From contig NC_134278.1 in the NCBI RefSeq assembly GCF_949628215.1, forward strand, positions 38,954,115 to 39,018,114: DNA of 64,000 nucleotides, given 5' to 3'. Within the stretch, counting starts at the first letter, position 1; each line of letters opens with the position of its first letter. This stretch comes from Phalacrocorax aristotelis (taxonomy: Eukaryota > Chordata > Aves > Suliformes > Phalacrocoracidae). Below are positions 39,901-51,900 of the stretch, piece by piece. The position numbers were made by a program, and so were the translations under genes. Below the pieces are notes generated by a model. It saw nothing but the letters and a program-made list of their open reading frames with translations. It searched no databases and was not told the origin of the DNA.

Positions 39901-42900
39901 CGTTAGTTTCCTTCAGACCTGAGGAAGACATGCTGGCATCTTGTTCTCTGCAAACTCAAAATGGGATGGGGAGGAGTCACAACTGTTTAGCACAACCACG
40001 ACAGTCACTAAAATACATTGGTATAGCACAAGTTTTGCAGAATGGTACAAACAGAATTTGGCTGAAGCTGCTTATCTGTAGGATGCAAACTACACAGACA
40101 GAGTTATTCAAGGTTTGAAATAGGTGTGACAGTGATGCCACATTCAGCACCAGCAGAGACCTCATCTCAGCCAGCATAAGGAGAGGATCTCTATCATTTC
40201 TAGACCCTTGCGCTCAGAAAAGCTCTCTCTCATCACCCTACTCTCTTTCACTAAATGCAAAACTGCTACCTAGTCGTTCAAGCTCCCAACATAAAGCTGC
40301 CTCAATTAAATCATCCTAGAAACAAAGAGGAATTAGCAGTAAGGAACAAGTAGCATAGCCTAACAATACTGCTTAAGCCAAGAACTGCTACAGTCAAAGA
40401 AACTTTATGTATACACTCCTACTCAGTGAACAGTACAGAAAAATAAGGTTTGTGTAGGTAGGAGGTAGGAGAATGAAGAGCACAGGAAGATGATCAATCT
40501 AGGAACTTAACTTGTACTTCAGTCTAGTACCTCCATTGTAAACCACTGTAGTTTTAATTTGTCTAAAGTACTAAGAAATCTTGTGAACAAGAATTTTATT
40601 CCACTGCAAAAGCCCATTTACACCCAAGGAACATAAATGGCTTCAAAGACCATTTCTTAGTTTTGCCTTAAAATAACAAGTTTTTAGAAGTTCTTTATTA
40701 CCAGCAAGTAGGTCTGCAGAAGCTGAGGAACTAGAAGCAGCCTGGGTTGCGGGCTGGGGTTCAGAAGCACTACTTCCAAAAGCATCTAAAGGGAATTCCA
40801 GAAAGCATCAAGAAAAAGTAAAGAGTTTATTATTAAATGCATCAATTCACCACTTATTGTCAACAAAAGATGACAAAAGGATAACCATTTCATTCATCAG
40901 AAGAAAATGAAGGTGTTTGGCCATCTTTATTGCACAGCAGTACCATGAACGCAAAGCTCAGGTGGAAAAAAGGAGGTGCAACAAACCAGCACTTGAAAGA
41001 AATCTCTCTTCTGTTAGTTGGGCCTCTTCTCAGAAAACCCATACAAACCACAGCATTCTGATCAAGAGGGTTAAACCCTTAGATGAATGCACTGGATGAT
41101 AGATTGGAGTAATTGTAGCCAGAATCTACTGGCTCTTATTAAGTCTTTTTAGAGGAATATTTAACTAAGGTTTGAAAATTCACTAATTCTAGGCCACATT
41201 CCTGTTTTACAACACTCCTAGAGTTGGTTGTGCCCATCCTCATTTCCACCTTGTCAAATCCAAAAAGATCCTGGGATTCAGATACCCAGTTTGAGACAAG
41301 TCACCCTCAAAACTTCAGCTGCTTTGAGAAACAGAACTGAGGGAAAACAACATGACCATAGAAAGTTGCAAAGAAGGAAAAGAACACAACAGACTTTCGT
41401 TGGACCTCTGAGGAAGAGCCATACACGCATTAATTGAAGACAGAATGGCAAGTGTCATGACAACAGAATGACCACACTGACAGCTTATTTGCAGTTCGTT
41501 ATTGTGCAGTACGAAGAACTGGATATGCTAGTATGAGCCATGCTGCTACATAGAAAAGCTGTGAGAAGGGGAAAATGCAGCTTTAGCCGAATGCAAAGGT
41601 AATTAAATGAAGTGATTCAACTCTGAAGTGGTGAGGAAAGAAAAATACCCACCACCAAATAGGTCAATCACACCTGAAGAATCCACCTTTGCTGGAGAAG
41701 CAGTGGGTAGAGGAGAGGGGGCTGCAAATGCATCCACTGCAGTAAGCATAGGATAAATAATATTTAGTATCAGCAAGGCAACAATGATAGCTAAATATTT
41801 CAAAGCCGCATGGGCTCCACCAGTTTGAACCACAGGGTCGGTAAATTCAGGTAACAGTCTTTGGAACTGCAAACAGAAAGTGTTGCATTTCTCACACAGC
41901 AACTGAAAACCACAGTACTTTAAAGAAAGCATTGCTTATTAAGAATTTTCTTATGCTTAGAGGAGGATTTACTCTCTCAACAACCACTTACTCAACTTCA
42001 GTGTCAGCCACTTTATGGTTTGCATCCTCAGCAGCTGCTAATCTTGTGACCAAAGTGTCAAAGCCACAACTTAGTATTTCAGCTTAAAGATGTAAATTGG
42101 CAAGAAATCTTTTTTTTTTTTAATTATTGAGGAAAAAAAACCCAAACAAAGCATAAGTCTGTAGGATGGCATGTGAAGACAAGCACTTACCAGATAAGAG
42201 ATCTGCAGTGAGAGAACTCTCAGGCACAGGAGAAGCTCCATGCGGCGGAGATGAAAAAGCATCTTCCAGAAATGAGAGAAAAACCAAGGAGAAGTCAGTT
42301 TAAACCATTACACAGCATCAATGCAGCAGAGTACTGGAAGAATTCTCTCTTTACCTGTACCAAAGAGATCTATGCTAGGAGTAGCATCTGGTTTAGGTGC
42401 TGCAGGTACATCAGGAACAGACTCAAATAAATCTAAGGCCAAGAACATAACATGTCTTTAACTCATTTTTGAAAGGCAGGACTGCAAGCATTACTTTCAA
42501 ATTTTGCACATCGTATCTAGAGTTAACAGGCTCTCTGGTTTGAAAGCCTAACACACAGAATGCATGCAACAACGATTTGTTTGTTCTGTACTCCTGACAG
42601 ATCAATCCACCAGAATCCAAGAGTTAAAAACAAAATTACCACCAAAGATATCTAGAGCAGGAGGAGCGGAGGTGGTGGCGGTAGCAGAAGTGGTGGCAGT
42701 AGTGGTAGTGGCAGTAGCCGTAGTAGCAGTAGCAGCAACAGCAACAGCAGCAGCTGGAGAAGGAGTTGTTGCAGGAACTGGAGTGGCTGCGCTAGTTGTA
42801 GGGGTAACTACAGGAACAGCAGTCTCTGTTGGCTTCATAGCAAAGAGGTCCAGCTCAGGAGCAGCCTCTGCACTACCTTCAGATGGGGCAAAGGGGTCTT

Positions 42901-45900
42901 GTAAAAAGGAGAGGGGAAATATATGTGTATGCATACTTCGGATCAATGAGGGAGGATGTCAAGAACAAAGCAACTACAGGCAATGCACATACTGCAAATA
43001 CACGCACACACGCGGAGGAGGTCATTCTAACATCTAGCCTACTTATCCAGACATGTTACTTATGTTTTTCCAAAATAAAGACCATCTGAAAGGCTGAGCA
43101 GTCTAGTTACTAAGGGACAGAACTTTCAAAGGCTGTTTGACAGGCCAAAAAAGACAGGAATGAAAGAACATCCGGTTTAAGAGGTTACTGCTTACAAAAC
43201 TCAGCACTGCCAATATCATTTATTAGCACTATTGAATAAGCATAAAGTTACTGGGACTCAGAAACAGGCAGTTTTGTTAAGCATGCTCTTCAGTCTAAGG
43301 TTTGTTTTGACCAATTGAAAACACTACGAAAATTTCAGAAAAACACACTGCCATGTAGTTTAAACAAAAAAGCCAGCAAAACAAGAGACTATCTAATGAC
43401 ATAAAACCCACCATTTCCTGAACATGCATCAAGAGCTGCTGCTACAGGGGTTGGGGGAGCTGGTGCTGCTGCCCCTTCAGCTGCTGCAGGGGCTTCCCCA
43501 GGAGAAGCTGCAAAGGCATCTTGGGTGCAGTTTAAGAACAGAAATTAAGAAGGATAAAGAGAAGAAAAATACTGTAAAAGAACCAAGTTAAATTGCACAG
43601 GTAGATCCCCTTATACAATATGAACGTTGTTACTCTGACAGCAACATGAGTCATGCAGTGCAACACACTGTCTCCCCAACCCTACACGAGCAAGTTCTAG
43701 ACAGGGTTTGAAGATGGAGCTTCTCAGGTTGCCCACAGGAAGTACAATGAGGGTAAGAGGTGGCATTATTCTCATTGTATAAGGGTCCAGAGCGGCATGC
43801 TCATGTACTACCCAAAATTAACTAATACAGAAAGAGCAAAGATATGGCAATCAGTTGGTTGGTGTTAATAAATATATTAAAAATTTGCATGCTCAAAGCC
43901 CATAATACATGTGATTAATCTGCAACTGTGAATTTACTTGCATAGTGCTTTGCAAACTTGAGCACTGTTACGAAAAACAATCCGATTACATTGGCAGAGA
44001 TCTGCATCTACCGTTTCTAGCTTTTGAGCCATGTCAATCATGCAGCATCTGAGAAATTGAACTTACTTGTTTCTTAACAGTATCCTAATCAGATCTTTGT
44101 GAAGCCATAACCTGATGCATAGGTTATAGTTACTCAGCTTGCTTCTGACAGATCAAGAAAGTTCATCTTAACTACTAGACAGCCACAGTTTGTCTCTCCT
44201 TCTTTAAGGATCACTTCTAAGGCCACGCAGTCAAGTCAGGGAGGACAAGTGTTTTGGGCTTTTGGAACAACTTGCTCACGAGTTTTCTTTGCATTTTGAT
44301 TGCCACTTGTTAAGTGGCATGATTAAATTTCAAGCTCTGAACTTTTACAGCATTATTCCTAGGCTTAAGCCACCATCTGTAGCTCTTAATTCCATGAAGT
44401 AGTCCTAATGGTCAGTGCCATTTAGACTATCCCCATAGGCAAGCATTTTCTTCACAAAAGGATTGCGCAATTGAGATTAAATGATTCAATATGTCCATAT
44501 AAGCCATTTTTTCTACCGCTACAAAGTTAGCAAGTTAAAAAAAAAAATCTGTTGGGGAATACTAAAATTGCACTGTCAAACTAGTACAGGAAAAAGTTTA
44601 ACATGCTTTAACTTGAGTGTCAATTTTAAAATGAAAACAACCATTTTAAAAAACAAGTTTGTGCCAGTTAATCTAAGAAGCTCAAAAGAACATGCATTGA
44701 AACTTCAACAGAAGAGATGAAAGCCAATTAGTCTTGTACAATAGAATTAAAATGAGTTAGTAGCAAAATGTCTGCTAATAAACCCATTTCAAATATAATT
44801 CTATTTTTCACATAACAGGGTACAACAAAAAACTGGATGGCAGTTGTCCAAGTAAAAAAACTGTAATTAGTCAAACATCACAGTATTGTATGTATACCAG
44901 ACACTGGCATATACCACGTAGAAGAAATTCAACACAGAACTGGACTGAAGAGTTTTGAATTGTACTGCTTGAGAATACACTATGCATATGGTCATGTGTG
45001 TTGGGTTTTGCTCTGCAGGGCCAGTTGTCAGACAGAGAGTCACCCTGGGCTCTTTCAAAAGAGGGCACTTCTGTCCACACAAGCTTGTAGGCCAACAGCA
45101 CAGTAGTCAGTCAACACTACTTATAATTACTTCCCAGCATGAAAGGACAGACTCCAGATTTCATATAAAGCGGGATTTCAGAATGGTTGGAGTTAGTCAT
45201 AAGTTCTATGCTGGGACCACTTCAGCCTTAGAGTAACACCTATTCCTGTCCAGATGTAGAGTATTGGAGTTGCACCTGCAACAGCTGCAGAAATTGAGGT
45301 AGGCACAAATTCCTTTCAGCCCACAGATGGCAGGGAACAGCTAGCTTGGCACTAGCTTTATTATTTATGGCCATTTCTGAATAAGGTTCTAGGCAAGTAT
45401 GATGATACAGGAAAATGAGAATGCTTATGTTAAATGGTAGGTGGGATAAATACCTAAGCTCATAAGGGAATCTAAAAGAAAATGCCATTTTGAGAACTTT
45501 AAATATTAGTTACTCTGAGAAGTTCAAGAACAATATGAGTGTAGGGACAGACCAACTGGAACAGGTGACCCTACAGCTCACAGTTCAAACCAAGGGTGTT
45601 TGTTTTGGGTTGGTTTTGTTTTGGTTGTGTTGTTTAGGTTTTTGGGGTGGTGTGGGTTTTTTTCAGTTGGGGGTGTGTGTGTGTTTGGGTTTTTTTTTTT
45701 TTAATGGTTTTGTTTTTAAGTTAAGGCTAATCAAGTTCTTTGAAGCCTTTCAAAAGACTCTGCTGCACCTGCACAGATGCCCTCTGCTAAAATCTAGTAT
45801 CACATGCAGAAATGGATACAAGTAGTGCATATTTTATTAGTAAAAAAATTGGACTGTTTATTTTTTTTGTTTCTCTGTATGAGCGTAATAACCCTACATT

Positions 45901-48900
45901 TTCATATCTAACACTGCAAAAGAGCTTCTCCCTTTAAAGCAGTTATATTTACTCAGTTTATGCCACTTCCTTACATGTGTGCATCTTCTGCTTCAAAATT
46001 GAATCTAGCTTTTGACTTCTAGAAGTAAGTAGCACCTGATCCTCACTTCGGTTTATAGACAGCCTGGAAACTTAAAGAGATGTTGCTGAAACCTCTGCAA
46101 GTTTACACTACATGGAATATCTATTAGTAATGATAGGTATGTATCATGTACTGCATAACACTTAAATAAAAAATAGTTCTTATTGCAATGACATGCAAAA
46201 AAGGGCATTTTTAAGTTCTGAAATACCAAAGTAGTGCTTCAATACATCTTGTCTGCAGCAAAATAAGTGTTCCTGAAGAATGATCTGCCCAATTTAAATA
46301 ATTCAGGCTTTATTTGGTGCCATGGTATCAGTACATAAGTTACTTACACATGATGATACCATTGACTTATAATCATTTAATATATTATGCAACATGTGAA
46401 ACAACCCTGCAGAAAGTCACAAGTATAGGAAAGATCATAGAACTAAACTGTACAGGTGAAAAGAACTTTTTCTCTTTTCCAGAGGTTTTTTTCCCTCTTC
46501 AGTCATCTTTCATTACTTTTCAACACAGAGCCTGGCCTGAGCTAACAAGAAATATTCTGTTAGGCTCAGTGCTAGGAAAGACTCATGGATTTCTTTGTTG
46601 TTGGTGATGTTTTGTTTTGTTTTTTTTTTTTAAAATAAGCCCTAGTCTGCTATACCAGCATAAGGGACATTCATTAGCCCTCAAGTGCCAAAAAGTTTTG
46701 ATCACCTTTGCCTTTACTTTCTTTAAAGGGAAAACTATAGCTCTCCTGCCCACTTATGATTCATGTCATCTGACATTTTCAGTGTCTGCCATGACTTGTT
46801 ACTTGCACCACTTACAGTGTAATCACACAACAGAATATAGCTCAAGAGCACACCACTACCATCCCAAAACACTGTGACCAAGTTCTATTATTGAGATACG
46901 TGGCATTTCAAGATATTTTGCCTTTCTTCTACCTTTAGACTTCTCCCTGTCAAGAAAGATTCCAGCTACACTTTGAGAACAGCCTCCTCTTGTTTCTCTT
47001 AGAAACAAGATAAGGAATTCTTCAAGTTGGCGCAAGTAACTGAAAGCTTGCCCATTAATCAGATAGACAGAATTCTTCAAAAAAGCTAAGCTGGATCAAT
47101 CCTGCATTTCTCATCTGCTTTCCAAGACCATGCTAGAGATGAAGACATAATGCAGAGCTGCTTTTTCTTTTAAAGACAAAGCTCAGTTACAGGCAGTATG
47201 CTGACTCCTATCAGCTAAACTACCAGCAATACAGTGCAAGAGAATAACAGTCAACCGTCATTCCTGCGAAGTCTCCTCTTCTGCTTCTTCCATCATCTTG
47301 GCTGCCTTTTTCCTGCAGCTTTCAGTTTCCTTTCCCTACTCAGCCACTCCCTGAAGACTCTTTACATTCTTTCTCCCAAGATCACTGCTCCTGCACCTTT
47401 TCCTACCACACCTCACTGCAAGGAACAGTGTAAAGCAGCCAAGAACTGGCAAGCTGCAAAAAGTTAAGGTGATCTTAAAGACTGCATCTCCAGCAGACCT
47501 CAAAGGTCAAACTCCTACTTAAGATCAAGTGTCAGTATGCCTAGCACCACAAAAGCTAGACAGCAACAGTGTCTGGCCAAAAACTACCACTTCTTGCCCT
47601 GTACATAGTCTTAAAGTAAGAAGGAATGTTAGTATGCGACATCACGTACAGCAGAGGCTTCAGGAAAAAACAACAAAACCAAACCATAAGCAGAGAGATT
47701 GGAGTTCAATATAGACTCCAGGGCCTTAAAAGGGACAGGTCTGTGGGTGCCTTGAAGGCACTGCAAAAGTACCTTCAGTAGTGAGTGTGTTTAGAGATTT
47801 TTCTTCTCGAGAATTAGGTTTTCAAATACAGAAACTTGATGCTATTGTAAATAATAAAACCTTGCTTCTTTCTGAAGTGTTCTAGGAAACAGTCATCTAA
47901 TATACAATGCACTGAGAGTTATAGTATTTGAGCAATAAAATACACTCTCTTTAAGAGAAGAGATCAAGCCATGGAGGTCTGGACACTGCAAAAGTAAAAT
48001 TCTTTCCACATTGGAGGACGAAGACAACTCCACTTCTTAACATGTGCCACTAAGTAATCTAATGATGAGGTAAATCTCTAGAAGCTAAAAGAATCCAACT
48101 CTTTGTCACTTTATGAACATGGAAGTAAACACATGATTTGGTAGCAGCCATTTTCCCAGGCACAGAATAGTAGAAAAGGTAGAAAAAAAGAAGAGTACAT
48201 CTTGCTGCTGTAGTACTGGAAGAATAGGCAACGGTAGGTGTTTTTCTAATCTGGTTGAAAGTTTACAGTGATTTCTAACTATTTAACTCTCCGGGTTTTT
48301 TTTAAGTAATATATTTATGTTATATTAATAGTACACACCAGAAGTTTCACATGCTATGCATCTGCAGGGGTGTTAATGAGCACAGGCCTTGGCTCCTGCA
48401 ACAGGCTTCTGAGAGTAACCAACATCAGACCCCCTCTTGCTCCTAGTGGTGTCCAGTACCGCTGCCCATGAAATTCAATGAAATTAAAATTGCTTCTGAC
48501 CTGCCTGATCCTGTGGTACTTGCACTATTACCCGTCCTTGTAAAAGGAGGGGTTAAGTAGCAGGTAGCAGCTGTACTCCTTTCTTACAGCTTCTTATCAG
48601 TTTTATTGGGGATATCTTAGAGGCAACTGTTGAAGTAAGTACTAAACAAAACTTTGAACTGGGAACTTTCAGTCTTTAGGAAACATCTTTGTAGTCAAAC
48701 TGTTTATGTACGAGATCCCTCAGCCCTTATGTCACTAGAAGTGATAAACATACCCTCACAGAGAATATGCTGGAATTCAGTCTTGATAGCAAGTAAGTTA
48801 CTACTAATTCCTGGCATCCACTGTCATGCTGGAAGCATGACTGGAAAAATACAGTAGTCTGGTGTCTCGAACACATTAGTCTGTAAATCAGAACATTTCT

Positions 48901-51900
48901 CCATTAACCTGGGCTGGTGTAGTTTTGAAAAATGATAATTTCTCATGCGCTATTGAGAAACCTCCTGCTCCATGAGAGTGACAAGAAAGCTGACCACATA
49001 CACGGAGGACTTTATTTTTACTCAAGAGATTAGCTGCTAACATTGCAGACTGAAAGCATAACTAAAGAATATGTTTCTTATACATTAGTTGTATAGTTGG
49101 CATTTAGTACAAATTCATTGCCACTTTAATTTACTGTTAATGCTATGTGAAATAAAACCCAGACTCAAGAATGCTGAAATATAGTAGTTTCAGCTGGATC
49201 AATACTATATTTACAGGAAAGACTCAAAAGAAACACCATATGGCTCAAGCGTGACATGTAATGAAGGGGCAGGAAGCTGCCACGTCCATCCACTCCAGTG
49301 CAATAACTATGAAAGCAGAACTGCTTTTCCCAAGGATTTTAGTACAGTGCATAGTTATTAAATAATGTGGAAAGAATACCTGTCTACCCCAGCATGGACC
49401 TGAAAACTAATGTTCTTATCTGTTCAACCATAAGGTAACTCAGTCTTCAGTGTGTACAGTTTTCCATTTCCGTATATATGCAGAGGAGTCTATTAGCTAA
49501 AAGCATGGCAAACAAAGAGGTAGTTGGACAGCTTACATTTCCTGTTCCATCTAGCATCCAACACAGGCACCTCTGGTGTAGTTAGTTAAATTAGAGACCT
49601 TGTTACAATGGCTGAACTCAATATTGCTTCATCTACCTTATGAGCTGGCGTAGAGCACTAGAGCAACCAAACTAACCTCCAAAGAGATCCACTTCAGCAG
49701 TGGCAGCAGTAATAGTTGTAGTTGTAGTGGCAGCAGCTGAAGTAGTTGTAGTATCAGTAGTTGCAGCTGTAGTTGCACTAGGCTCTGGGGCAAATGGATC
49801 TGAAATCTGTGGCTCAGAGGTAACACCGGAAAGTGCAGCCAGATTATCTATATGCAACCATATAATGAAGATCAAACAGGAAAAGTAAGGGGAAGAGGGA
49901 GAGAGACCACAATCACTCAACTCCAGAAAGATGGAGCTTTTAATAAGGAGTCTTAACATTCAAAAGTCTTAGAAATCAAAAATATTACTCACCCTCTCCC
50001 AAGAGGTCTAGTGATTGTCCATTAAAATGACAGCAAAATAAAGAAACAGACCAGTTAGTAGAACAGCCAGATCAAAGATGTTCATTAGCCATGCATTCAT
50101 TCTCTAAGTGACATGTCTAGGTCAAACATAATTTCTGCACTTCATTTTCCAACATTCAATAAGTTATTGTTACATGACAAAGCTCATTCTGTTTAACAGC
50201 TCTATTCCAAACAGAACCAGTACAAAAGTTTCACATGTTTGTTAAGTTCCTTAATATCTAAATCACCACCACATAACACAACATCAGCAATGTGTTCAAA
50301 TGCTGGTAGTATTGTAATTTCTGTTTTATTCAGTTGTTTTCTTCTTAAACTGTAGCAGAGAGAACCAAGTAGTAACCTGTAAGGGTTGACAGGAAGGTCT
50401 CCTACCTTTCACTACCCCACAAGAACCACTTCTTTAGAAGCTCAGTTCTCTCTGGCATTTGGCTTTGCAGTGTGAGAGTAAGACCAAAAGTAGGTTGACT
50501 TCTTTGAACAGCTAACATCCCCCAAGAACATGGAAATTTTTAAATGCAAATTCCTGGGCCTAACAGCACACAGATACAAGACTTTCACCCAGTAAAAGCA
50601 TACATGGGAAGAGTGAGCCCCAATGAACCCCAGTGCTCATATATAAGGACAGTAAACAGGCATATTTGAAGCTTATTTAAATCAATAAGCAGAAGATACT
50701 CAGACACCAAAGAGAATCTCAAGATAATTCTGCTTAGCTGCTGGCTTTTTCTATACCAAAGTAGTCAGAAAGCAGTAAAAAAAAAAAAAAAAAATCAACA
50801 TTAGAGTCATTAAAAGTAGACAGAATTCAGCTTACTGTTCTGCCTAAGTGAGCTGTTGTGATCCACCCATCAGCCCTAGAACCCTTCACAGAACTGGCAC
50901 TAAAGCCAGGCTACTCTAGCAGAGAGTGGCTTGCAAATACAGTGTTAGGTTACTACACGATACAATACATGGCATTCCTACTGCCCCAGGTATATCCTGA
51001 GAAGCAGATGGGCTGTGGTTCTTGTACTTGAGACAACTGTTCAGGAAAAAAAGAACCACAGAGAAGAAAAAAAAAGGAGAGCAGCTCCTCTTTGAAAGCT
51101 TTTCTTGCATTTGTGAAAGAGCAAGCATACTACGCAGAAACAACCACCTCTGTTAACACTTGCTATGAGGAGTACAAATGATTGACAGAATAAGCAGGCT
51201 GGCTGTTTCAGCTTCGGTTCCTTAGTCAACTGCTTCTGCAAGCCTATGAAGCATCCTTATTGACAGATTTTCCTACAGTTTGATGTCCTCTGAGATCAGT
51301 CCGATTAAGCTCAAAGCCAGAGGAAGCTTTACCTACATAAAAACCAAATATAAACTATAAAAACCTGTGAGAACTACTCAGTTTGGCCTATTATATTTTT
51401 ATACTGCAGTTAGGTAGTTGAGCTCAGACTATTCTATTTTTTAACTAGTAGCTCAGGGCTGCTCCTAGATTCATTGTACACATAACAGGGCCATGGGTTC
51501 TTCTGATCCACATTGAACAGCAAGCACACAGTCTAGATGCTTTACTACAGGTCAGTATGTAGGAAGCAAAATGCTTTGAGCAAGCACATCTCAATCTTCA
51601 CAAGTTTGTCTTTATTTTACAACACTTCTTTAAAAGGCACCAAGAAACCACATGTAGGTATTTTCATAACTGGTTCCTTGAGAGCGCTCTACATGAGACT
51701 GACTGCATGAGCTGAGGTAAGTCAAAATACCATTCTGAAAGAGCGTAACGGTATATTAAAAATGCAGCACTCTGGTATCTCATTACTGCACACCAGGTAA
51801 ACATCTCACAGCTAGACTTGAAATAAACAACTGTTGGCAAACTTTTACCTTCTATTAGCTTATTCTTTAATGCATTTTTGTTAGCCAGTTATGTTATAGA

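Larger units (their letters stand above)
34650..40701 (-). other. Large SNAP91 intron with hairpin and CR1 fragment
   Basis: Six kilobases holding the inverted repeat at 35206-35335 and a degenerate CR1 at about 37236-37660. No coding exon is supported, although several short chance frames occur. Confidence 0.7.

Noticed and set aside
41737..41932. Open extension upstream of the DAFAAPSP exon encoding a hydrophobic stretch
   Set aside because: The exon has a good acceptor (TTACTGCAG) that fits phase and homology. A membrane segment does not fit a soluble clathrin adaptor, so this is chance openness of intron.
42564..43037. 157-residue plus-strand ORF rich in Val and Ala
   Set aside because: It is antisense to the Ala/Thr-coding SNAP91 exon; the biased composition comes from that exon's codons.
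49848..49959. Open extension upstream of the NLAALSG exon
   Set aside because: The acceptor at 49848-49849 and the split Asp codon fit the upstream exon exactly; the extension is intron.
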